This document shows positions 58,122 through 64,000 of a DNA stretch of 64,000 nucleotides, in pieces (position 1 is the stretch's first letter; each line of letters starts with the position of its first letter). This DNA comes from an uncultured Bacteroidota bacterium (GTDB lineage: Bacteria; Bacteroidota; Bacteroidia; Chitinophagales; Chitinophagaceae). Where the stretch lies: positions 1 to 64,000 of the forward strand of contig CAIYLW010000032.1 of the NCBI GenBank assembly GCA_903927185.1, in the 5' to 3' direction. Position numbers and translations under genes: made by a program. A model generated the notes under the pieces. The model had not been told where the DNA came from, ran no database searches, and saw only the letters and a program-made list of their open reading frames with translations.

Positions 58122-58772
58122 TTAATTAATAGCTTCAAAAAAATATTCCAACTTCTTCTCATCTAATTGTCCATTGGTTCTTACACTACTGCACAAATCA
58201 ATGCCAAATGGCTGAACATAATCAATAGCCTGCCTAACATTGTCTTTATTTATTCCTCCTGCTAAAAAAATGGGAATGTTAATATGCTCTCTAATTTTCT
58301 TACTTAAATCCCAATTATGAATTCTTCCAGTTCCACCAAGTACTTTTGTTGATAAATTTGGATTGCCGCTGTCAAGTAAGATGGCATCTACAAATGAAGA
58401 GATTTCAACTGCTTCTCTAATTGAGTTCTCATCAAGAACATGAATTACTTGAACTATTTTGACATTTGGAAGCGCCTCCCTTATTTTTTGATATTGCCTA
58501 TCATTTAATGCATCTACAATTTGAATAGTGGAAGTATTAACTTTTTTGTAATGTTCAATTATCGATTGTGAGTTTGTTTCGCTTGTTAATAAAAAGGTTG
58601 CAATTGGAGGAGGAACCATTTTAGCAATATCATGTATTAACTCATCAGTAATAATTCCGGGGCCACTTGGCATTTTCCCAACTAAACCTAAAGCGGAAGC
58701 ACCATAATGAACTGCCATTTTTGCTTCTTCCTTACTGCTAATACAACAAATCTTTACTCTTATTTTTGACAT
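58122..58772 (-). CDS. phosphoribosylanthranilate isomerase-like (TrpF paralogue)
   Basis: A TIM-barrel protein of 216 aa with the TrpF layout. The start VKICCISSKEEAK matches the catalytic KICG segment, with the cysteine kept (Cys9) but the glycine replaced by cysteine. The catalytic aspartate is in DAILLDSG, and phosphate-site strands are LAGGINKDNV and IDLCSSVRTNG, where canonical TrpF has SSGVE. No other trp gene is near. It is either a divergent TrpF or a paralogue with a changed substrate; the first is more likely on length and core motifs. Confidence 0.75.
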   Translation of the reverse strand: MSKIRVKICCISSKEEAKMAVHYGASALGLVGKMPSGPGIITDELIHDIAKMVPPPIATFLLTSETNSQSIIEHYKKVNTSTIQIVDALNDRQYQKIREALPNVKIVQVIHVLDENSIREAVEISSFVDAILLDSGNPNLSTKVLGGTGRIHNWDLSKKIREHINIPIFLAGGINKDNVRQAIDYVQPFGIDLCSSVRTNGQLDEKKLEYFFEAIN

Positions 58773-58918
58773 ACGATTTTATGAATTTCAATTCATTGAT
58801 CAATTTTGGAATTTAAAAATAATAAAAGAAAGGGTTAGTTATTATATAAATTTCATGAGTTTTTTTATTAAGTAATTCATATAAAAAACATAATTTCAAA
58901 AAAATAAAAATTATTTCT

Positions 58919-59359
58919 ATGGCAAAAATCAACCCCCATATTCACTTTAATGGAAATACAGAAGAAGCCTTTGATTTTTATAAATCAGTATTTGGAGGTT
59001 CCTATACAAGAATTGTCCGCTATAAAGATTTATCGAGCATAGGGTATGCCTTTCCTGAAAATGAGTTAAATAAAATAATGCATATCACTTTGCTAATAGG
59101 AGCTTCGAGTGTTTTAACTGGAAGTGACGTTCCTGATATTTTAGGTAAGGTAAATGAAAATGAAAACAGAAGTAAGATTACCATTAATGCAGAAAGTAAA
59201 GAAGAAGCTGATTCCTTATTCAATGGACTTTCAGTTGGAGGAGATATTGAGTGTCCCATCGACAATAGCCCTTGGGATTCTTATTTCGGCGCCCTTAGAG
59301 ACAAATACGGGATTGAATGGATGATTGAATTTACAGGAACTACAACCATTATTTCCTAA
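58919..59359 (+). CDS. PhnB-like VOC protein
   Basis: A 146-residue VOC-fold protein (PhnB/YjdN-like, DUF1338 not present). Signatures are INPHIHFNGNTEEAFDFYKS at the start, ISVLTGSDVP-like middle and the end WDSYFGALRDKYGIEWMIEF. Members bind small ligands or metal ions; no fixed enzyme activity is known. It lies just before the accessory patch and its stop overlaps a degenerate copy of the repeat found at the module boundaries. Confidence 0.87.
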   Translation: MAKINPHIHFNGNTEEAFDFYKSVFGGSYTRIVRYKDLSSIGYAFPENELNKIMHITLLIGASSVLTGSDVPDILGKVNENENRSKITINAESKEEADSLFNGLSVGGDIECPIDNSPWDSYFGALRDKYGIEWMIEFTGTTTIIS

Positions 59360-59362
59360 TTG

Positions 59363-59383
59363 AGAATATAACTATCAGGAAAT
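59363..59383 (+). repeat. degenerate third copy of the boundary repeat
   Basis: AGAATATAACTATCAGGAAA with the next base matches the 3' half of the 71-base repeats at 60725 and 62739 except for a two-base deletion and one change. It lies right behind the VOC stop. Confidence 0.5.
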
Positions 59384-59417
59384 AGAGGGTTAAACTTCCT
59401 TTAATATCAATATTTAA

Positions 59418-59605
59418 TTACTTTAATTTTCTTTCAGTTTTAGTCCACTTAATTGAAGGAAATTTATTTGAGATTTGAGCAGTTGATGGATTTCTAACTT
59501 TACTTAATATTCCTTCAGTAAACAGTTTTTCAGAAATCGTATTCCAAGCTGGAATTTCATTATCTTCTTGAACCCAATGATGGTAGGAGGCTTCATTGCA
59601 CCAAT
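59418..59605 (-). pseudogene. 3' fragment of an unidentified gene, cut at a duplication junction
   Basis: On the minus strand about 62 codons read WCNEASYHHW, DNEIPAWNTISEKL, STAQISNKFPSIKW and end in a stop at 59418. The frame is coherent but has no start: it is cut at 59605/59606, where homology to the segment at 63150 begins. I do not recognise the family. It is the C-terminal end of a gene truncated by the rearrangement that placed the membrane/XRE copy here. Confidence 0.55.
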
Positions 59606-59848
59606 CAGGAAGATGAGTTCATTGCCAATATTCGACTAATATCTTTTCAAAGAGCTTCATTCTTACAATTTGTTTATTTCTTCCTAGCCTTTCTATTTAT
59701 GTTGTTATTTAAGAAAGAGCCATCAGGAGATGCAGGATTAGAAATGTTCCTAATCCTATCAATACTTTCGTTTTGGTTATTCTATGTACTTCATTTCAAT
59801 ATCTCATTGTTTTTAATCAAAAAGAAAGCAAATGAAGAACAGAGTTAA
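59606..59848 (+). pseudogene. 5'-truncated copy of the four-helix membrane protein
   Basis: Encodes the last 78 residues of the protein at 62931 (from DEFIANIRL), with four substitutions. Helices 3 and 4 are kept, but the first half, the start codon and the upstream promoter/operator are missing. The stop at 59846-59848 overlaps the XRE start by 17 bases, as in the intact copy. Confidence 0.85.
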
Positions 59849-60032
59849 GGAGGAAAGGCAGAAAATAAATATGACCCAACAAGAATTAGCTGATGAAATT
59901 GCGGTGTCGCGTCAAACAATATTTGCCATTGAAACAGGAAAATATATTCCCTCGGCTATTCTTGTATTAAAAATTGCCAGAACTTTTAAGAAAAAAGTTG
60001 AGGATATTTTTAATTTGGAAAAGGGCGACTAA
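59832..60032 (+). CDS. XRE-family helix-turn-helix regulator, copy 1
   Basis: A 66-residue DNA-binding protein: MTQQELADEIAVSRQTIFAI is the helix-turn-helix, followed by a short dimerisation end VEDIFNLEKGD. It is identical, residue for residue, to the copy at 63376, although the DNA differs at several silent positions, so the protein is under purifying selection. Partnership with small membrane proteins is usual for this group, but here the membrane gene is truncated and the promoter region is missing, so expression is uncertain. Its stop abuts the hepT stop (convergent). Confidence 0.9.
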   Translation: MKNRVKEERQKINMTQQELADEIAVSRQTIFAIETGKYIPSAILVLKIARTFKKKVEDIFNLEKGD

Positions 60033-60361
60033 TTAAATGATTTGTCTTAAGAAATGATCAAGATCAGGAATCTTGTTTTCAACAATATCCCATACAATAT
60101 CATAATCAATGCCAAAATAATCATGTATTAATTTATCTCTTGTTCCAGCAATTTTTTTCCATTCAATTGATGGTGGATTGATTTGAACTCATCATCAATT
60201 TTCTTTGATGCTTCACCAATTATTTCAATACTTCTTACAACCGCACGACAAAGCACTTCATCATTAACGACTTCATCCTTTGATTTATTACCAATGTGAT
60301 TTAATATGAAATTTGTTTCAACCAATATATGTTGAACCAGTTCAAGATTCGAGGCTAACAT
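60033..60361 (-). pseudogene. hepT: HepT toxin gene (HEPN RNase) with a one-base frameshift
   Basis: Restoring one T in the short T run at 60178-60179 gives a full 109-residue HEPN-domain HepT. The first 61 codons read in one frame (ELVQHILVETNF, AVVRSIEIIGEASKKIDDEF), and the rest continues in another (SIEWKKIAGTRDKLIHDYFG, IVWDIVENKIPDL). The catalytic RxxxxHxY motif, RDKLIHDY (Arg75, His80, Tyr82 in the repaired protein), lies after the break, so the product as it stands, 77 residues ending at 60128, lacks it. The start overlaps mntA by 20 bases, as in HepT-MntA type VII toxin-antitoxin operons. Confidence 0.9.
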
Positions 60362-60665
60362 TTTGTACCTCTTTTAATATGTGCGGACCAATATATTTAC
60401 TTAACGACTGTGGAGTAATTATTTCTACTTTTCTTCCTAACAAATCTTCTAAGAAAAACGATAAATCCATAAAGTTGTCAAAGCTCTTTTTTTCAGGCAA
60501 AAAATTTACTAAAAGATCAACATCGCTGGCATTATTAAAGGAACCTTTTGAAAACGAACCAAAAATTCCGAGACTGTTAACCCCATACGACTTTATAATC
60601 TCTCGATTATTTGAAAGTGCAACCAAAAGGTCTTGTTTCGAATTTAATTTTAACTGGTTCATCAC
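60342..60665 (-). CDS. mntA: MntA-type minimal nucleotidyltransferase antitoxin
   Basis: A 107-residue minimal nucleotidyltransferase. The motif GSx10DxD is exact: GSFSKGSFNNASDVD, with Ser37 and Asp48/Asp50, and a third acidic residue (Glu81) lies in RKVEIIT, where the family usually has Asp. In this type VII toxin-antitoxin family, MntA adenylylates the tyrosine of the HepT RxxxxHxY motif. Upstream of and overlapping hepT by 20 bases. The antitoxin is intact while the toxin is broken. Confidence 0.9.
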   Translation of the reverse strand: MMNQLKLNSKQDLLVALSNNREIIKSYGVNSLGIFGSFSKGSFNNASDVDLLVNFLPEKKSFDNFMDLSFFLEDLLGRKVEIITPQSLSKYIGPHILKEVQNVSLES

Positions 60666-60701
60666 GAGTTAAATTTAAGCTATAAAAGCCATAAATGAAA
60701 A

Positions 60702-60723
60702 AAGCAGCCATTTCTGACTGCTT
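60702..60723 (-). terminator. short hairpin downstream of HxlR
   Basis: A six-base-pair stem, AAGCAG with CTGCTT, followed on the minus strand by a T run. It ends the hxlR transcript and separates it from mntA. Confidence 0.55.
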
Positions 60724-60724
60724 C

Positions 60725-60795
60725 TCTGCTCCCCTTATAAACAGAAACTGCAACTTTTATTCCCTGATAGAATACATAACTATCAGAAAATTAAT
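60725..60795 (+). repeat. 71-base direct repeat, copy 1
   Basis: Matches the copy at 62739-62809 with a single mismatch. It contains the small hairpin CTGATAG-N9-CTATCAG. Together the copies bracket the HxlR-OYE-YCII-like module. Confidence 0.9.
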
Positions 60796-60832
60796 GGTAT
60801 AAGCTTCTTGCAAGTTTGCAGAAGGTAGTTCC

Positions 60833-61159
60833 TTAGGTAGCGTATTCTTTACCCCAATTGTGCAATGAAATAATACTTGGCAGTAGTTTTTGGCCTTTAT
60901 CAGTTAGTGTATATTCAACAGTAGGAGGTATGGTTGCAAATACTTCACTTTTAATAATTCCATTGTGTTCCATATTTTTCAATTCCTTTACCAGCATCCT
61001 TGTGTTAATTCCTTCTACACTTCTTTCTAATTCCTTGAAACGTAATTTGCCTTTAGATAAAATATAAATGATAGGCATGGCCCACTTTCCACCGATAATT
61101 TCTAAAACATCCTTTAAAGAACAAGTATTTTCAGAAATCTTGATTTTATTTTCTGACAT
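60833..61159 (-). CDS. HxlR-family regulator
   Basis: A 108-residue winged-helix regulator. Signatures: CSLKDVLEIIGGKWAMPIIY, GKLRFKELERSVEGINTRML and VEYTLTDKGQKL. A single cysteine, Cys13, lies at the position used by thiol-sensing members such as YodB and HypR that respond to quinones, diamide or aldehydes. It is divergent from an OYE flavin oxidoreductase gene, a very common pairing in which it represses the neighbour until electrophiles modify the cysteine. Confidence 0.9.
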   Translation of the reverse strand: MSENKIKISENTCSLKDVLEIIGGKWAMPIIYILSKGKLRFKELERSVEGINTRMLVKELKNMEHNGIIKSEVFATIPPTVEYTLTDKGQKLLPSIISLHNWGKEYAT

Positions 61160-61274
61160 AAGTCGCTGATTTTTAATAATACTTTACAATAGGTTACTAC
61201 TGTACATTAGTGTAACTACTGTCAAAAGTAAAGTATTGGTTTTACATTTACAATCAAAAAATAAAAATCTTAAA
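61160..61274. promoter_or_regulatory. HxlR-OYE divergent promoter with paired repeats
   Basis: Contains the 10-base inverted repeat AATACTTTAC (61178-61187) with its complement at 61228-61237, and a direct repeat GTTACTACTGT / GTAACTACTGT at 61193-61203 and 61212-61222. These are plausible HxlR sites controlling both genes. Confidence 0.6.
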
Positions 61275-62351
61275 ATGAAATTGTTAGAAAAAACAAAATT
61301 GGGTAATCTGACCCTAAAGAATAAAATGGTAATGGCTCCAATGACCCGCTCAAGGGCATCGTTAAATGGAGTTGTTGGTGATTCAACAATTCTATATTAT
61401 ACTCAAAGAGCCAGTGCGGGTTTAATTGTAAGTGAGGCAATTAACATTTCTGAACAAGCAATAGGAAGTCCACTAACGCCTGGTATTTTTTCAAATGAAC
61501 AAATAGATGCGTGGAAAAATGTTACAAAAGCAGTTCACGAAAACGGTAGTATAATATATGCTCAATTATGGCATACTGGTCGAGTTGGACATTCATTAGT
61601 AAAGAATGGGAAGTTGCCTGTTGCCCCTTCACCATTATCAATACAAGGGCAACAGCATTTCACAATGGAAGGGCAAAAAGATTATGAAACCCCAAAAGAA
61701 TTAACTATTGAAGAAATAAAATTTATTATTCAAGATTTTAAACAAGCATCCATAAATTCAATTGAAGCAGGATTTGATGGGGTAGAATTGCATAGTGCAT
61801 TTGGATATTTACCTAACCAGTTTTTAGCAGATAGTTCAAATCAACGTAATGACCTATATGGTGGTACGATAGAAAATCGTAATCGTTTTGTTTTAGAAAT
61901 AATGAAAGAAATGATTGATGCAGTTGGTGAAAATAGAGTGGCTATTCGACTTTCACCAACAAGTACTTATAATAATATAATACATAATGATGTTATTGGT
62001 CAATTTACCAGCCTAATTACCGAATTAAATAAACTACCATTATCATATATCCATTTGATGAATGTTCCTTTTCCTGCTGATAAATTTCCACAATACCCAA
62101 CAAATAACATTGAAACATTTGGACATATTTCTAAACATCCAATTATAGCAAATTGTGGATATACAAAGGAAACAGGCGAAGAAGAATTGGAAAAAGGAAT
62201 TGCAGATCTTATTTCTTACGGGTCATTATTTTTGGCAAACCCCGACTTACCAAAAAGATTTGAATTGAATTCTGAACTGAATCAACCAGATAGAGCAACA
62301 ATGTATGGTGGACAAGACAAAGGCTATATAGACTATCCATTTATCCCCTAA
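61275..62351 (+). CDS. Old Yellow Enzyme-type NADH:flavin oxidoreductase (alkene reductase)
   Basis: An FMN-dependent ene-reductase of 358 aa from the ATG at 61275 (a TTG at 61236 is the longer option). Motifs: MAPMTRSRA, LWHTGRVGH (His/substrate side), ELHSAFGYLPNQFL and ENRNRFVLEI, and the phosphate loop NCGYTKETGEE. It reduces electrophilic alkenes and nitro compounds with NAD(P)H, detoxifying quinones or aldehydes. It is divergent from the HxlR gene and 31 bases ahead of a small YCII-like gene. Confidence 0.93.
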   Translation: MKLLEKTKLGNLTLKNKMVMAPMTRSRASLNGVVGDSTILYYTQRASAGLIVSEAINISEQAIGSPLTPGIFSNEQIDAWKNVTKAVHENGSIIYAQLWHTGRVGHSLVKNGKLPVAPSPLSIQGQQHFTMEGQKDYETPKELTIEEIKFIIQDFKQASINSIEAGFDGVELHSAFGYLPNQFLADSSNQRNDLYGGTIENRNRFVLEIMKEMIDAVGENRVAIRLSPTSTYNNIIHNDVIGQFTSLITELNKLPLSYIHLMNVPFPADKFPQYPTNNIETFGHISKHPIIANCGYTKETGEEELEKGIADLISYGSLFLANPDLPKRFELNSELNQPDRATMYGGQDKGYIDYPFIP

Positions 62352-62382
62352 TTCATAATTTTACTATTAAATCAAAAATAAA

Positions 62383-62649
62383 ATGAATAGAATTCAAGCA
62401 ATTTTAACCTTAGATATGGATAATATCCCATCTAATTTTCAGGAAATTCTTATAGAAGAAAAGAAAGTAGTTGAGCAATGGAAATCAAAAGGCATTTTAG
62501 AGCACCTCTATTTAAGAGAGTTAAAAAATGGTGCTGTTTTAATTTTTAAAAATGTAACCGAAGATGAGGCAAAAGATTTGATGACAGAACTGCCTTTATA
62601 TCAATTGAAAAAAAGTGTTGAATATTTGAATTTGATACAGCAGTTTTAA
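62383..62649 (+). CDS. YCII/muconolactone isomerase-like small protein, 88 aa
   Basis: A small ferredoxin-fold protein, MNRIQAILTLDMDN at the start, with VVEQWKSKGILEHLYLRE and a final YQLKKSVEYLNLIQQF. The fold and the placement of the KGILEHLYLR helix-strand resemble muconolactone delta-isomerase-like and YCII-like proteins that occur with oxidoreductases. It follows the OYE gene after 31 bases and is probably co-transcribed. Function unknown. Confidence 0.75.
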   Translation: MNRIQAILTLDMDNIPSNFQEILIEEKKVVEQWKSKGILEHLYLRELKNGAVLIFKNVTEDEAKDLMTELPLYQLKKSVEYLNLIQQF

Positions 62650-62696
62650 TTACGCTATTAGATCCTAACTATTGGGCTTTATTTAATTAGAAAAAG

Positions 62697-62729
62697 AAAA
62701 GGGTCATACTATTAAAGTATAACCCTTTT
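62697..62729 (+). terminator. terminator after the YCII-like gene
   Basis: A stem of AAAAGGGT-ATACT with its complement, one internal mismatch, then a T run. It lies 47 bases past the stop. Confidence 0.8.
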
Positions 62730-62738
62730 ACTTTTTTA

Positions 62739-62809
62739 TCTGCTCCCCTTATAAACAGAAACTGCAACTTTTCTTCCCTGATAGAATACATAACTATCAG
62801 AAAATTAAT
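62739..62809 (+). repeat. 71-base direct repeat, copy 2
   Basis: Second copy of the repeat at 60725, one mismatch. It lies after the module terminator and ahead of the membrane/XRE gene pair. Offset between the copies is 2014 bases. Confidence 0.9.
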
Positions 62810-62874
62810 AAGTTAGACTTAATTTATAAATTTGACAAAGTTGATTATTTGTAAATTCGTTAATAAATATGTTA

Positions 62875-62906
62875 TTCTGTATGTAAATTTAACTTTACAT
62901 ACAGAA
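62875..62906. promoter_or_regulatory. perfect 13-bp inverted repeat, candidate XRE operator
   Basis: TTCTGTATGTAAA, a six-base spacer, then TTTACATACAGAA, located 25 bases before the membrane-protein start at 62931. It is the likely binding site of the XRE regulator encoded two genes on, as autorepression is usual in this family. The truncated copy at 59606 lacks this region. Confidence 0.7.
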
Positions 62907-62930
62907 AATCTACTTACATTTATAAAAAAA

Positions 62931-63392
62931 ATGAAAACTGCGATTCTTCTTCCATACTATTTTAAAAAAATTGGAATTATATTAATCCCTTTTGGTTTAA
63001 TTATTTGGTGTTTAACTCAATTAGGTTATTTAAATGATGTAGTGAGAAATCAAAATGGACATGCTAATTCGCTTTATTCGCCAATACTCATTATTTCATT
63101 TTTCAGTTTCTTGATAGGGTTTTATTTTTTAGTCTTTGTAAAGGAAAAACAGGAAGATGAGTTTATTACCAATATTCGACTACTGTCTTTTCAAAGAGCT
63201 TCATTCTTGCAATTTGTTTATTTCTTTCTAGCTTTTCTATTTATGTTGTTATTTAAGAAAGAGCCATCTGTTGATGCAGGATTAGAAATGTTCCTTATCA
63301 TATCAATACTTTCCTTTTGGTTATTTTATGTACTTCATTTTAATATCTCATTGTTTTTAATCAAAAAGAAAGCAAATGAAGAACAGAGTTAA
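62931..63392 (+). CDS. four-helix membrane protein of a membrane/XRE pair, 153 aa
   Basis: Hydrophobic segments at about 14-30, 50-70, 91-108 and 120-144, with a basic C-terminus (IKKKANEEQS). The ATG at 62931 is chosen because the frame upstream to 62832 runs through the operator-like repeat. I do not recognise a named family. The gene overlaps the XRE regulator by 17 bases, and a 5'-truncated copy with four substitutions lies at 59606. Possibly a membrane stress or competence-type effector kept under regulator control. Confidence 0.75.
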   Translation: MKTAILLPYYFKKIGIILIPFGLIIWCLTQLGYLNDVVRNQNGHANSLYSPILIISFFSFLIGFYFLVFVKEKQEDEFITNIRLLSFQRASFLQFVYFFLAFLFMLLFKKEPSVDAGLEMFLIISILSFWLFYVLHFNISLFLIKKKANEEQS

Positions 63393-63576
63393 AGAGGAAA
63401 GGCAAAAAATAAATATGACCCAACAAGAATTGGCGGATGAAATTGCTGTGTCACGTCAAACAATATTTGCGATTGAAACAGGAAAATATATTCCCTCGGC
63501 TATTCTTGTATTAAAAATTGCCAGAACATTTAAGAAAAAAGTTGAGGATATTTTTAATTTGGAAAAGGGAGATTAG
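63376..63576 (+). CDS. XRE-family helix-turn-helix regulator, copy 2
   Basis: The intact-context copy of the 66-residue regulator at 59832; the proteins are identical. It overlaps the membrane gene by 17 bases and sits downstream of a perfect inverted repeat in the promoter region, so autoregulation is likely. Such short XRE proteins act as antitoxin-like or transport-linked repressors. Confidence 0.9.
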   Translation: MKNRVKEERQKINMTQQELADEIAVSRQTIFAIETGKYIPSAILVLKIARTFKKKVEDIFNLEKGD

Positions 63577-63594
63577 TTCTTTTGTAGTAATTTT

Positions 63595-63855
63595 TTAAAC
63601 TAATGGTTCAATATCATTTAAACTTTCTTGGTTTCTAGCTCTAACCCAATTATCCATTAATTCAAGTTGATGAAGCGCTGTCCATTCTGTTACAATTCCT
63701 AATACCCTTGGTGGTAGGTACCCTCCAATAATTTCATTTTTCTCAATATCTATAATGCCTTCAAAATCGGCATAAACTGCGTGAAAGTGTGGTGGGTTGT
63801 GATCCCTGTAAAACATCCTAATAATTACCCCAAGAAAGTAACTAATTTGTGGCAT
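63595..63855 (-). CDS. DUF4160 protein
   Basis: An 86-residue protein with the DUF4160 signature MFYRDHNPPHFHAVYADFEGI near residues 14-34 less the last base of the pattern. DUF4160 and DUF2442 genes are found as pairs and are predicted toxin-antitoxin-like systems, and here the start overlaps a DUF2442-type frame upstream by 14 bases. Confidence 0.85.
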   Translation of the reverse strand: MPQISYFLGVIIRMFYRDHNPPHFHAVYADFEGIIDIEKNEIIGGYLPPRVLGIVTEWTALHQLELMDNWVRARNQESLNDIEPLV

Positions 63856-64000
63856 AAGAGAATTTTGGACTTATAATATCTCCAAAATGTTTACCTGTGA
63901 TTTCTGAATAGATAGTGGTAGCATCAATTTCAAGTTCGTTTGACCAAGCTATTGAATATCCATTAGTATATACTTTGGCAAATTCGTTTTTATCTTGTAA
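63842..64000 (-). CDS. DUF2442-like protein, C-terminal fragment (partial)
   Basis: An open frame of 52 residues enters from the right edge on the minus strand and stops at 63842. It reads FAKVYTNGYSIAWSNELEID then ATTIYSEITG, matching the C-terminal end of DUF2442 proteins. It overlaps DUF4160 by 14 bases, the usual order of this pair. Confidence 0.75.
   Translation of the reverse strand, partial: LQDKNEFAKVYTNGYSIAWSNELEIDATTIYSEITGKHFGDIISPKFSYATN

Noticed and set aside
60128..60361. A stand-alone 77-residue protein in the hepT region.
   Set aside because: The downstream frame encodes the rest of HepT including RDKLIHDY, so this is the first part of a frameshifted gene and not a distinct small protein.
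59360..62820. Integron attC sites at the module boundaries (GTTAAAC at 59389 and GTTAGAC near 62812 resemble the R' core).
   Set aside because: The matching R'' partner is absent or only partial, copy 1 lacks the core, spacing is irregular and no integrase is in view. AT-rich DNA gives such heptamers often.

Overview
The window looks like chromosomal DNA of a low-GC Bacteroidota bacterium, most likely from the Chitinophagaceae or a near relative. The evidence is a type IX secretion C-terminal sorting domain, many twin-arginine and lipoprotein signals, TolB/PD40 propeller proteins, DUF2490, DUF1080 and DUF3500 proteins, AT-rich leaders with few Shine-Dalgarno sites, and frequent single-gene transcription units. 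No rRNA, tRNA, CRISPR array or transposase was seen.

Layout. 1-7.9 kb: start of a FIST-like gene, small exported proteins, a dCMP-deaminase-like enzyme, a class V aminotransferase, acetyl-CoA synthetase, an MHS-type transporter. 7.9-13 kb: a four-gene minus-strand unit (exported N-acyl-D-amino-acid deacylase, DUF1611/DgcN-like protein, dipeptide epimerase/DgcA-like enzyme, amino-acid permease) that reads as D-amino-acid or muropeptide salvage. 13-25 kb: two GH3 glycosidases, two serine hydrolases, an exported Nif3-like protein, an aldo/keto reductase and an AraC regulator. 25-29 kb: an arsenic unit (AraC, ArsR, ArsM, ArsC, plus an outer-membrane protein) with no efflux pump in view. 29-40 kb: PhyH dioxygenase, exported sugar-isomerase-like protein, DinB, DUF4242, Bcr/CflA pump, DUF3179, SGNH hydrolase, a decayed alpha/beta hydrolase, DUF3500, DUF1080 and an AlkB-like membrane monooxygenase. 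40-59 kb: a 1151-residue secreted T9SS cargo, a YdeI/OmdA-like protein ending in a CDGSH iron-sulfur motif, propellers, an oxidoreductase, a Nudix-type regulator, an RMD1/YagE protein, two glycosyltransferases, a TolB-amidohydrolase fusion and a TrpF paralogue.

59.4-64 kb is an accessory patch. It holds a MntA-HepT toxin-antitoxin locus whose HepT toxin gene has lost one base and is frameshifted, two copies of a membrane-protein/XRE-regulator module (one 5'-truncated, with identical regulator proteins), a redox module (HxlR, OYE flavin oxidoreductase, small ferredoxin-fold protein) bracketed by 71-bp direct repeats, and a DUF4160-DUF2442 pair running off the end. The repeats, truncations and gene fragments here point to repeated recombination. 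This is the most unusual part of the window. No wholly new system could be demonstrated, but the patch and the D-amino-acid unit deserve follow-up.
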